The notes under the pieces were generated by a model. The model searched no databases. It saw only the letters and a program-made list of their open reading frames with translations, and was not told the origin of the DNA. The position numbers and the translations under genes were made by a program. Of a stretch of 64,000 nt of DNA, positions 18,783 through 26,290 are shown in pieces. How positions within the stretch are numbered: position 1 is the stretch's first letter; each line of letters opens with the position of its first letter. Source of the DNA: Tenacibaculum jejuense (GTDB lineage: Bacteria; Bacteroidota; Bacteroidia; Flavobacteriales; Flavobacteriaceae); assembly GCF_900198195.1 (NCBI RefSeq), contig NZ_LT899436.1, positions 186,001 to 250,000 on the forward strand. Reading direction: 5' to 3'.

Positions 18783-18813
18783 AAAGGCGAATCCATTGGG
18801 ATTCGCTTTTTTT
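18783..18813. terminator. Terminator between the PPC-like lipoprotein and dxs
   Basis: GCGAATCC pairs with GGATTCGC around ATTG, with A-tract upstream and T-tract downstream, so it can work for both converging genes. Its edge touches the dxs stop codon. Confidence 0.88.
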
Positions 18814-20584
18814 ATAGTATACTCTTAATTTCCGATGAAATAGATTTAGCATCAATTCCACAAGTTTGATGTAACTCTGCTACTGTACCATGATGTATAA
18901 ACTGATCTGGTATTCCTAAAACTTTAATTTGATTTTTATAATGATGTTCAGTTGCAAACTCTAAAATGGCAGAACCGAATCCACCTTTTATAGTTCCGTC
19001 TTCAATTGTAATTATTTTATCAAACTTTTTAAAGATGCGATGTAAGAGCTCCTGATCAAGTGGTTTTACAAAACGTAAATCATAATGTGCAACTTGACCC
19101 TTCTCTTTTGATGATTTTAAAGCTTCTGAGACATTTTTAGCTATAGAACCAATAGAAAGTATAGCTATTTCGTTTCCTTTTTGTAAACAAGCTCCTTTTC
19201 CTATTTCTATTGTATCAAAAGGTAATTGCCAATCGATAGTAACTCCTCTACCTCTTGGGTAACGAATCGCTATAGGATTTTTTATACCTAACTGAACTGT
19301 ATATAAGATGTTTCTTAATTCAATTTCATTCCGTGGAGCGAAAATAGTTAGGTTTGGAATACAACGTAAATAAGCAAGATCAAAAACACCATGATGTGTT
19401 GCTCCATCTTCACCGACTAATCCAGCACGATCTAAACAAAAAATCACAGGTAGATTTTGCAAAGCTACATCGTGGATAATTTGATCGTAAGCTCGTTGCA
19501 AAAACGTGGAATAGACATTACAATAAGGAATAATACCTTCGGCGGCCATTCCAGCAGCTAAAGTAACAGCATGTTGTTCTGCTATTCCAACATCGAAAGT
19601 TCTATTTGGAAACTTATCTAACATAAATTTTAAAGAACTCCCAGTTAACATTGCTGGAGTAATTCCAACTATTTTATCGTTTTGTTCTGCAAGTTCTACA
19701 ATAGTTTTTCCAAAAACATCTTGATATTTTGGTGGTTGAATACTCTTAGGCTTCGGAAGTAAATCTCCAGAAACTTTATCAAACTTTCCAGGAGCATGAT
19801 ATTTCACCTGATCTTCTTCTGCCTGACGTAATCCTTTCCCTTTTGTTGTAATAACATGTAAAAACTTAGGTCCAGAAATATGTTTTAAACGTTGTAATTC
19901 ACGAATAATTTCCTCCAAATTATGACCGTCAATTGGACCAGAATAATCAAAGTTTAGAGCTTCAAAAATATTATCTTGTTCAACATCACTTCTTTCAGAC
20001 TTAACTCGAGTTAAATACTCTTTTAAAGCTCCTACAGCAGGATCAATTCCTATGGCATTATCATTTAAAATAACTAAAAGATTAGCATTAGTTACTCCAG
20101 CGTGATTTAAAGCTTCAAAGGCCATTCCACTAGCTATCGATGCATCTCCAATAACAGCGATATGATGTTTATGTTCACCTTTTAGTTGCGAAGCAATTGC
20201 CATTCCTAAAGCTGCAGAAATTGATGTTGAAGAATGTCCAACTCCAAATGTATCGTATTCACTTTCGCTACGTTTTGGAAATCCAGAAATCCCGTGAAGT
20301 TGGCGATTGGTATGAAAATTATCTTTTCTACCCGTTAAAATTTTATGTCCGTATGCTTGATGTCCAACATCCCAAACCAATAAATCTTCAGGAGTATTAA
20401 ATACATAATGCAACGCTATGGTAAGTTCAATAACACCTAAACTAGCACCTAAATGACCTTCTTTGGTAGCTACAATATCAATAATAAATTCACGAAGCTC
20501 TTGAGCTACTTGAGGCAATTCCTTTGTGTCTAATTTTCTAAGATCTGAAGGAATGATAATAGTATTTAATAGCTTTTCAGACAT
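18812..20584 (-). CDS. dxs: 1-deoxy-D-xylulose-5-phosphate synthase
   Basis: Makes 1-deoxy-xylulose 5-phosphate from pyruvate and glyceraldehyde 3-phosphate with thiamine diphosphate, the first step of the MEP isoprenoid route. The 590-residue protein has the expected VWDVGHQAYGHKILTGR block near residue 70, a cofactor block AVIGDASIASGMAFEALNHAG (GDA where many homologues have GDG), the catalytic-type DVGIAEQHAVTLAAGMA segment and DRAGLVGEDGATHHG. The start codon lies exactly 4 nt after a TAACTTTG element, suggesting a leaderless or nearly leaderless mRNA. It is divergent from rsmI, with about 100 bp between them. Confidence 0.97.
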   Translation of the reverse strand: MSEKLLNTIIIPSDLRKLDTKELPQVAQELREFIIDIVATKEGHLGASLGVIELTIALHYVFNTPEDLLVWDVGHQAYGHKILTGRKDNFHTNRQLHGISGFPKRSESEYDTFGVGHSSTSISAALGMAIASQLKGEHKHHIAVIGDASIASGMAFEALNHAGVTNANLLVILNDNAIGIDPAVGALKEYLTRVKSERSDVEQDNIFEALNFDYSGPIDGHNLEEIIRELQRLKHISGPKFLHVITTKGKGLRQAEEDQVKYHAPGKFDKVSGDLLPKPKSIQPPKYQDVFGKTIVELAEQNDKIVGITPAMLTGSSLKFMLDKFPNRTFDVGIAEQHAVTLAAGMAAEGIIPYCNVYSTFLQRAYDQIIHDVALQNLPVIFCLDRAGLVGEDGATHHGVFDLAYLRCIPNLTIFAPRNEIELRNILYTVQLGIKNPIAIRYPRGRGVTIDWQLPFDTIEIGKGACLQKGNEIAILSIGSIAKNVSEALKSSKEKGQVAHYDLRFVKPLDQELLHRIFKKFDKIITIEDGTIKGGFGSAILEFATEHHYKNQIKVLGIPDQFIHHGTVAELHQTCGIDAKSISSEIKSIL

Positions 20585-20588
20585 GAGA

Positions 20589-20596
20589 CAAAGTTA
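20589..20596 (-). promoter_or_regulatory. -7 element of dxs, 4 nt from the start codon
   Basis: Reverse strand TAACTTTG followed by TCTC and the ATG. With transcription expected to start a few bases after this element, the mRNA would have no or almost no leader. A good TTTG upstream was not found. Confidence 0.62.
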
Positions 20597-20673
20597 GTGA
20601 TAAGTTGTAACTAAGAAGTTGAGTGTTTTATTTTTTTTGATTCATTAGAACGATTTCAAACTAACACTTTTAC

Positions 20674-20681
20674 TAACTTTG
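20674..20681 (+). promoter_or_regulatory. -7 element of rsmI, 4 nt from the start codon
   Basis: TAACTTTG followed by CAGT and the ATG at 20686, the same geometry as dxs on the other strand. A TTTC 16 bp upstream may be a weak -33 element. Confidence 0.62.
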
Positions 20682-20685
20682 CAGT

Positions 20686-21357
20686 ATGAGTAAATTGTAT
20701 TTGGTACCAACGCCTATCGGAAATTTAGAAGATATTACTTTTAGAGCCTTAAAAGTGCTAAAAGAAGTTGATTATATTTTAGCTGAAGACACAAGAACAA
20801 GTGGAAAATTATTAAAGCATTTCGATATAAATACGCCAATGCAATCGCATCATATGCATAATGAGCATAAAACAGTTGAGCATATCGTAAAGCGAATTCA
20901 GGCAGGAGAAATATTTGCCTTAATTTCAGATGCTGGAACTCCAGCTATTTCAGATCCAGGTTTTTTATTAACTCGCGCTTGTATTCAAAATAATATCGAA
21001 GTGGAGTGCTTGCCAGGAGCTACAGCTTTTGTTCCCGCTTTAGTAAATTCTGGATTACCGAATGATAAGTTTGTATTTGAAGGTTTTTTACCCGTAAAAA
21101 AAGGTCGCCAAACACGATTGAAGTTTCTTGCAGAAGAAACTCGAACCATAATTTTCTATGAAAGTCCACATAAGTTGTTAAAAACATTAACGAACTTTTC
21201 TGAATATTTCGGAGAAGAACGTTTAATATCAGTTTCTAGAGAATTGACAAAAATGTTCGAAGAAACCAAACGAGGAACTGTAAAAGAAGTGTTATCATAT
21301 TATACAGAGAAACCTGCCAAAGGCGAGATTGTAATTATTGTTGATGGTAAAAAGTAA
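20686..21357 (+). CDS. rsmI: 16S rRNA (cytidine(1402)-2'-O)-methyltransferase
   Basis: Methylates the 2'-O of C1402 in the decoding centre of 16S rRNA using S-adenosylmethionine. The 223-residue product begins with the family pattern LYLVPTPIGNLEDITFRALKVL, carries AEDTRTSGKLLKHF and the SAM-binding loop ISDAGTPAISDPG, and has the middle block FEGFLPVKKGRQTRL and FYESPHKL. Everything matches the tetrapyrrole-methylase fold of RsmI; bacterial homologues are often longer (about 280) because of a C-terminal extension that is missing here, as is usual in flavobacteria. Confidence 0.95.
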   Translation: MSKLYLVPTPIGNLEDITFRALKVLKEVDYILAEDTRTSGKLLKHFDINTPMQSHHMHNEHKTVEHIVKRIQAGEIFALISDAGTPAISDPGFLLTRACIQNNIEVECLPGATAFVPALVNSGLPNDKFVFEGFLPVKKGRQTRLKFLAEETRTIIFYESPHKLLKTLTNFSEYFGEERLISVSRELTKMFEETKRGTVKEVLSYYTEKPAKGEIVIIVDGKK

Positions 21358-21358
21358 A

Positions 21359-22057
21359 CTATACTAACTTATATTCTGGATATTGTTCTTCTAGTAATTC
21401 TTCAGCTTTGTTAGGAATAACATGAACTGTAACATGAGCAATTATAATAGTAAGAACTAAAATACTAGCACAAAAAACTCTGTTGGTTTGGCTTAATTCT
21501 AAAAAATTATGATTATTTGGTAAAGAGAAGTCAACCATATAAAATAAAATTAGCGCTAAGTTTCCCACACCTTGAGCTAAAATAATGTTTTCTAGCATCC
21601 ATTTTTTTCCTGTAGTCTTTTGTTTACGAGTAATTTTTTTTCTTGATTGAAACATTTTAATAAATTCAAAAGAGATAATACAAAAGTAAATTGTAGCGTA
21701 AATGTAAAATGCATGATTGAAGCTCTGAACTTCATAAAATAACCAAACTAGACAGGCAGTTAGAATAATTTTAGGTAGTTTAAACCACTCTTTCACAAAA
21801 CGTAAAATGATTTTTAAATATCTTTTTGAAAGTTGACGTTGCTTTTCTTCAACTACATCCATAAAACCATAAATACCAAATTTTTTGAAAGAAATATCTC
21901 TAGCTTTTTCGAAAGACAACTCAGGTTTTTCTTCCCAAATTGCTTCGATATCATTCGCTAAATGATCTACCAATTCGGTTTGAACATCATAATATTCAAC
22001 ATAATGTTTTCTTGTAAATGTATATAAGTCTTGTATTTGTGTATCTGTTAATTTCAT
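21359..22057 (-). CDS. PadR-linked membrane protein, paralogue 4 of 4
   Basis: A 232-residue protein with an N-terminal soluble region of about 90 residues and about four hydrophobic segments after it. Residues 1-40 align without gaps to the three proteins upstream: MKLTDTQIQDLYTF at the start and DVQTELVDHLANDIE at residues 24-38, with Glu28, Asp31 and His32 kept. The copy is the most divergent: Arg26-Ile/Leu27 of the others is replaced and the C-terminus is longer. I do not recognise a named family; the architecture resembles permease-prefix or HAAS-type domains that are controlled by PadR regulators in other bacteria. The ATG overlaps the stop of the preceding gene by one base. Its stop codon lies 1 bp from the end of rsmI on the other strand. 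Confidence 0.82.
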   Translation of the reverse strand: MKLTDTQIQDLYTFTRKHYVEYYDVQTELVDHLANDIEAIWEEKPELSFEKARDISFKKFGIYGFMDVVEEKQRQLSKRYLKIILRFVKEWFKLPKIILTACLVWLFYEVQSFNHAFYIYATIYFCIISFEFIKMFQSRKKITRKQKTTGKKWMLENIILAQGVGNLALILFYMVDFSLPNNHNFLELSQTNRVFCASILVLTIIIAHVTVHVIPNKAEELLEEQYPEYKLV

Positions 22058-22710
22058 TAGGCTAGCAATTTTTTAAATTTTTCGATTTTTTCTACGGATT
22101 CTTTGCATAGTTTGTATCCTGAATAAGAAGCTATGCTATATAAAGGAAGAAGAACAAGCCAAATAAGAGTTTGACTATCTGTTGATAAATCCTCCATGAA
22201 ATTAGTCACAGGTTGTAACATTACAAAGGCTAAACCAAAATAAAATATTCCGTAACTAACGTTGACAGAATTACCAAGTTTTTTTCTCCATATGATGATG
22301 GAATAAATAAAAAACATAATAATTGGCACTAAAAATAAAGCAAAATTAATCTTAGAGAATGTGCTGTAAGATAATTGTTTTGATAAATAAAAATAGCAAC
22401 AAAAAGCTACAGAAAATAAGATCGGATTAATAGGTTTAGTGAAAAACTGAAGCATCCCTTTAAAGTATTTTTTTCTGTAGATATCATTCGTTTTTTTCCA
22501 ACCGTTTGTGTGAATCGAATTTAGCTTCTTATACCAACCAGCTTTTTTTAATGAAGTTTCAAATTCTAATTGAAAGTCATTTGTAGTAGCATTATGTTCG
22601 ATATCAGAAACAATATGATCTACCATTTCTATTCTTAAATCCCAGTATTTTATTCCTCCTTTCTTCAAAAGAACATCAATTTCTTGTATTTGTAAGTCTG
22701 TTAATTTCAT
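22057..22710 (-). CDS. PadR-linked membrane protein, paralogue 3 of 4
   Basis: 217 residues. The N-terminal block is MKLTDLQIQEIDVLL, then KYWDLRIEMVDHIVSDIE at residues 21-38, again with Glu28, Asp31 and His32. About four hydrophobic segments lie between residues 95 and 200, with a short positively charged tail. Its start overlaps the end of paralogue 2 by 4 bp (ATGA-type overlap), so the two are translationally coupled. It is more similar to paralogue 2 in the first 40 residues than to the other two, which suggests that the pair arose by a recent tandem duplication and then diverged in the membrane part. Confidence 0.82.
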   Translation of the reverse strand: MKLTDLQIQEIDVLLKKGGIKYWDLRIEMVDHIVSDIEHNATTNDFQLEFETSLKKAGWYKKLNSIHTNGWKKTNDIYRKKYFKGMLQFFTKPINPILFSVAFCCYFYLSKQLSYSTFSKINFALFLVPIIMFFIYSIIIWRKKLGNSVNVSYGIFYFGLAFVMLQPVTNFMEDLSTDSQTLIWLVLLPLYSIASYSGYKLCKESVEKIEKFKKLLA

Positions 22711-23375
22711 AGCGTTTTCAATTTTTTATAAATGTTATTAGTTTTGGTAAATTCTTTAAAGAAAAACTTAAACCCAATGTAAGAGTAGAAAAGTGTGGAA
22801 CTAAAAATTAAAGCAACTACTACAGGGTAATCGAAAACATTGAAATCAAAAAACACTTTAGGAATATGAATAAAAACATTCAATATAGATAATCCGAAAA
22901 AAGCTAATGATCCAACATGACTTAATTGTAACGATTTATAATATGCTTTTCTAGAAAGAAAATATCCTAAAGGAATCAAGTATGCTACCATAATAAGTAT
23001 CATACTGTATTTTAGTATTGATTTGTAATGAGCTATTTCATAAAGTAAAAACAACACAAAGAAAAAAGCACCAATTACTAAAGGGTTGGACAAAGTTTTT
23101 TTCCTAAAACCTGAGAAATTCCTCCTAATTTTCTTTGAAGTGGAATTATGATATTGCTTAATAACATCTTCAAATGAACTACCATTAAAATTTTCTTTCC
23201 AACCTAACTTTTTAAAAACATCCCAAAGAGCAGTTTTAAAATCTATATTATCAGGTGTGTTTTCTAATTCAGAAACTACATGATCTAATAATTCAATTCT
23301 AACATCCCAATATTTAATTCCGTTTTCCTCAAGTAGATTATCGATGTAAGTAACTTGTTCATTCGTAATTTCCAT
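22707..23375 (-). CDS. PadR-linked membrane protein, paralogue 2 of 4
   Basis: 222 residues. N-terminal MEITNEQVTYIDNLLEENG, then KYWDVRIELLDHVVSELE at residues 21-38 (Glu28, Asp31, His32), followed by a helical stretch ending in the LGW block at about residue 57. Four or so membrane segments run from residue 95 to 205. The gene starts 2 bp after paralogue 1 ends and overlaps paralogue 3 by 4 bp. The soluble N-terminal domain is the only part that is recognisably shared across the set; the membrane parts are divergent, which suggests that the domain has the common role and the membrane parts are specialised. Function unknown. Confidence 0.82.
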   Translation of the reverse strand: MEITNEQVTYIDNLLEENGIKYWDVRIELLDHVVSELENTPDNIDFKTALWDVFKKLGWKENFNGSSFEDVIKQYHNSTSKKIRRNFSGFRKKTLSNPLVIGAFFFVLFLLYEIAHYKSILKYSMILIMVAYLIPLGYFLSRKAYYKSLQLSHVGSLAFFGLSILNVFIHIPKVFFDFNVFDYPVVVALIFSSTLFYSYIGFKFFFKEFTKTNNIYKKLKTL

Positions 23376-23377
23376 AG

Positions 23378-24043
23378 CTATTGAATTAAAAAGTTATACT
23401 TGTTTTTAATTATTTCACTTTTCCTGTGAAAATTGAAATGTATTAAAGCAGTAATTATTAAAGTAAATAGAGACTGATACATTATGAACTCAGAATAATT
23501 TCCTTCAATGTAAACGTCTATATAACTTGGGAAAATTAGAATTAACAATGAAAAAAGAGAAATTATTCTAGAGTAAAACTTAATAAATCGTAATTCTTTA
23601 AAACGTTTCAGAAAAAACTGAATTTTAATAGCAGTGTAAACATATAATACAATTACTGTTGTAAAAAATAGAATAGATAATTCTTTAAAGTATACAGATC
23701 CAAAATTGACTAACACTAAAATCAAAAGAGTGATTGTAAATGAAAACTTAGGTTTCAGTAATAAACTAAATAGCTCTTTGCACAACTTTTTTAAGTAATA
23801 CCAATTCAATTGTTTTACTTGATTGTTATATCTTTTTAGAATGCCATCCTTTCGACTTAACATATATTTTAAAAAAGGTGTTTGAAAACCATCATCTTTA
23901 AAAAAAGCATTTATATCATCAACACTATTTTCAATTTCAGAAGCTATATGATCAACCATTTCTAGTCGAATATCAAGAGACTCGACACCAATTGCCTCTA
24001 AAAAATCATTTATTCTTTCAATATGTTTTTCATCTGATTTCAT
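23378..24043 (-). CDS. PadR-linked membrane protein, paralogue 1 of 4
   Basis: 221 residues, first of the four paralogues behind the PadR gene (2 bp gap). It starts MKSDEKHIERINDFLEAIG and has LDIRLEMVDHIASEIE at residues 23-38, with Glu28, Asp31 and His32 at the same positions as in the other three. Four hydrophobic segments occupy about residues 98-205. It has no signal peptide, no known catalytic motif and no resemblance to a known transporter that I can see. Because PadR regulators commonly sit next to the membrane proteins they control, a stress- or antibiotic-responsive membrane role is plausible but not shown. Confidence 0.82.
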   Translation of the reverse strand: MKSDEKHIERINDFLEAIGVESLDIRLEMVDHIASEIENSVDDINAFFKDDGFQTPFLKYMLSRKDGILKRYNNQVKQLNWYYLKKLCKELFSLLLKPKFSFTITLLILVLVNFGSVYFKELSILFFTTVIVLYVYTAIKIQFFLKRFKELRFIKFYSRIISLFSLLILIFPSYIDVYIEGNYSEFIMYQSLFTLIITALIHFNFHRKSEIIKNKYNFLIQ

Positions 24044-24045
24044 AG

Positions 24046-24384
24046 TTATTCTAAACCTAATTTTGGATTCACCAAATGCTGCATTGTATTTAAAAATTCT
24101 TGCATTTGCTGTAGCCGATTTACAGTTTCTGTTGTTCCTGTTTCAGTCAATTTATAATACTTTCTCAGGCGATTTCCCACTTTAGCGACTTCTACATCTA
24201 ACAAACCTTCAGCTTCGAGTTTATGTAATGCAGGATACAAAGCTCCTTCTGTTATCTGTAGTTCTCCTTTCGTAAGCTCCTTTACTTTCTGAGTAATTTC
24301 ATAACCATACATTTTGTCTTGTTCAGCTAAAAGCTTTAAAATGATGGTTTGTAAAGAACCTTTATACAATTTTTGATTTCCCAT
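24046..24384 (-). CDS. PadR family transcriptional regulator
   Basis: A 112-residue winged-helix repressor of the PadR family. It has the typical opening LYKGSLQTIILKLLAEQDKMYGYEI, the recognition region LQITEGALYPALHKLEAEGLL and a short C-terminal dimerisation helix, the s-form (LmrR/PadR subfamily 2). The gene is first in a five-gene reverse-strand operon with four paralogous membrane proteins (2-bp gap, then 2-bp gap, 4-bp overlap, 1-bp overlap). Two nearly identical palindromic sites lie 18 and 60 bp upstream of its start codon, which suggests autorepression, and they also sit in front of the divergent reductase gene. Confidence 0.95.
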   Translation of the reverse strand: MGNQKLYKGSLQTIILKLLAEQDKMYGYEITQKVKELTKGELQITEGALYPALHKLEAEGLLDVEVAKVGNRLRKYYKLTETGTTETVNRLQQMQEFLNTMQHLVNPKLGLE

Positions 24385-24401
24385 TTTTAAGAATTTTTAT
24401 C

Positions 24402-24424
24402 TTATACCTAAAAAACTTAGGTAT
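24402..24424. promoter_or_regulatory. Probable PadR operator, copy 1 (perfect palindrome)
   Basis: TATACCTAA-N5-TTAGGTATA, a perfect 9-bp inverted repeat (24403-24425). The ATAC/GTAT core fits the general look of PadR-family operators. It lies 18 bp upstream of the padR start codon. Confidence 0.68.
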
Positions 24425-24443
24425 ACAAATATACATAAAATTC

Positions 24444-24466
24444 TTATACATAAAAATCTTAGGTAT
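24444..24466. promoter_or_regulatory. Probable PadR operator, copy 2
   Basis: The same 23-bp sequence as copy 1 with two changes (21 of 23 identical), so the palindrome is ATACATAA-N5-TTAGGTAT. The two copies are exactly 42 bp apart, which is four helical turns, so bound dimers would sit on the same face of the DNA. Confidence 0.65.
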
Positions 24467-24488
24467 GTTTTTGAAGTTGATTTATACG

Positions 24489-24517
24489 TTTGATTCCTCT
24501 TTTCTTTAGTATTTTTG
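24489..24517 (+). promoter_or_regulatory. Promoter of the PaaE-like reductase gene
   Basis: TTTG at 24489-24492 and TATTTTTG at 24510-24517 are separated by 17 bp. The gene starts 21 nt downstream. The second PadR-type operator ends 22 bp upstream of the TTTG. Confidence 0.75.
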
Positions 24518-24537
24518 TATTCAAATTTTTTTTAGAG

Positions 24538-25584
24538 ATGAGTCAATTTTACCCAATCAAGATAAAAGATGTTATACGAGAAACTTCATCTGCGGTTTCT
24601 TTAGTTTTCGATATTCCTTCTGAATTAACTAATGATTTTAATTTTATTGCTGGTCAGTATATCACATTAAAAACAACAATTAATGGGGAAGAAGTAAGAA
24701 GAGCTTATTCTTTATGTTCATCACCTAAAAGTGGTGAAGTTAAGGTTGCGGTAAAAGCTGTAGAAAATGGAACTTTTTCTGTTTTTGTAAATGAAAAATT
24801 AAACGCTGGAGATCTTTTAGAGGTTTCTAAACCAGAAGGAAAGTTTGTTTTAGAACCAGAAAATGATAAAAATTATATTGGTTTTGCTGCGGGTAGTGGA
24901 ATTACTCCTGTATTATCGATGGTAAAGTCTGTTTTAGAATCTAATACTTCTTCAACATTTACTTTAGTATATGGAAATAAAACTATCACAGATACTATTT
25001 TTTATAAAGAACTTGCTGAATTACAAACACAATATGCAGAGCGATTTAATTTAAGTTATGTATTCAGTAGAGAAAATGTAGAAAGTGCTGTTTTTGGTAG
25101 AATTGATAAGGCTCACGTAAATTATTTTATGAAGAATATTTATAAGGATCTATCTTTTGATAAAGCTTTCTTATGTGGACCTGAAGAAATGATTAACATT
25201 GCTTCAGAAACGCTTGTTGAAAATGGTTTTGCTAAAGAGAATGTATTGTTTGAGTTATTTACAACATCAATCGACGAAGCAGCAGCTAGCCAAGTAAAAG
25301 AAGGTGAAACTGAAATTACAGTTGTTTTAGATGATGAAAAAACAACATTTACAATGCCGCAAGATTCAGATATTCTTGCAGAAGCATTACGTAAAAAAAT
25401 AGACGCACCATATTCTTGTCAAGGTGGAGTTTGTAGTAGTTGTATCGCAAAAGTTACCGAAGGAAAAGCCGTGATGGTAAAAAACCAAATTTTAACAGAT
25501 GAAGAATTAGAAGAAGGTTTTATATTAACTTGCCAAGCTCATCCAACAACACCAACAATCACTGTAGATTTTGATGATGTTTAA
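24538..25584 (+). CDS. PaaE-like ferredoxin-NAD(P)H reductase with C-terminal [2Fe-2S] domain
   Basis: A 348-residue electron-transfer protein. An N-terminal FAD domain has the RAYSLCSSP motif, the NAD(P)H domain has FAAGSGITPVLSMV and LCGPEEMI, and the C-terminal plant-type ferredoxin domain has cysteines at 294, 299, 302 and 332 (SCQGGVCSSC and LTCQ). This order (FNR first, ferredoxin last) is that of PaaE, the reductase of phenylacetyl-CoA epoxidase, and of related oxygenase reductases. No paaABCD genes are in the window, so in this organism it may serve another oxygenase or desaturase. I chose the ATG at 24538, which matches the promoter above; the longer frame begins inside that promoter. 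Confidence 0.9.
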   Translation: MSQFYPIKIKDVIRETSSAVSLVFDIPSELTNDFNFIAGQYITLKTTINGEEVRRAYSLCSSPKSGEVKVAVKAVENGTFSVFVNEKLNAGDLLEVSKPEGKFVLEPENDKNYIGFAAGSGITPVLSMVKSVLESNTSSTFTLVYGNKTITDTIFYKELAELQTQYAERFNLSYVFSRENVESAVFGRIDKAHVNYFMKNIYKDLSFDKAFLCGPEEMINIASETLVENGFAKENVLFELFTTSIDEAAASQVKEGETEITVVLDDEKTTFTMPQDSDILAEALRKKIDAPYSCQGGVCSSCIAKVTEGKAVMVKNQILTDEELEEGFILTCQAHPTTPTITVDFDDV

Positions 25585-25606
25585 AATAAATCAAAAATTG
25601 CTATAA

Positions 25607-26290
25607 ATGGAGTCTTTAGATTACAGTAATGCATATGCGGTAGGAGCTTTTATGGCTTTAATGATCGGGCCAGTTTTTTTTATGTTGCTAAAGACAAGTG
25701 CATTAAAAGGATTTAGAGCTGCTATTGCTTTTGATATAGGCGTGATATTAGGAGATATAACATTTATTCTAATTGCTTATTTCGGAAGTAGAAGTTTACT
25801 TGAGAAAATTAAAGACGATCCACGATTGTTTTTAATTGGTGGATTGATTTTAGTAGTCTACGGATTTATCACATTTCTAGACAAGAAAAACAAAAAGGAA
25901 GTCGATGAATCTGAAGTTGATGTTCCAAAAAGTAACAACTATTTCAAGCTTTTTCTAAATGGTTATTTCTTAAACTTTATCAATATTGGTGTTTTAGCAG
26001 GTTGGTTAACTATTATGGTAATTGTTGGTCCGCTTTTAGGAATGGATTCTAATTTAATTTTCTGGTATTTTGTTAAAGTAGTTATTGGATATTTTGCTCT
26101 AGATTTAATAAAAATACTGTTAGCGAAACAACTACGCTCTAAATTAACACCTTTAGTAATTTACAAAGTAAAAAAAGGAATGGGCGTTTTATTAATCGTT
26201 TTTGGAGCGGTTATGATGCTAAAAAGCTTTATTTCTAAGGAAGAACTTGATAGGTTAATCAATAGCGTAGAAATCACTAAGAAAAAGTAA
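25607..26290 (+). CDS. LysE/RhtB family amino-acid exporter
   Basis: A 227-residue membrane protein with six predicted helices. The N-terminal region AVGAFMALMIGPVFFMLLKTSALKGFRAAIAFDIGVILGD is typical of LysE/RhtB exporters (the G-P-x-x-x-x-x pattern and the G-D after the second helix). A charged cytoplasmic loop (DKKNKKEVDESEVDVPKS) lies in the middle, as usual. It follows the reductase gene by 22 bp on the same strand. The cargo is unknown. It ends on the base before a reverse-strand SDR gene. Confidence 0.88.
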   Translation: MESLDYSNAYAVGAFMALMIGPVFFMLLKTSALKGFRAAIAFDIGVILGDITFILIAYFGSRSLLEKIKDDPRLFLIGGLILVVYGFITFLDKKNKKEVDESEVDVPKSNNYFKLFLNGYFLNFINIGVLAGWLTIMVIVGPLLGMDSNLIFWYFVKVVIGYFALDLIKILLAKQLRSKLTPLVIYKVKKGMGVLLIVFGAVMMLKSFISKEELDRLINSVEITKKK

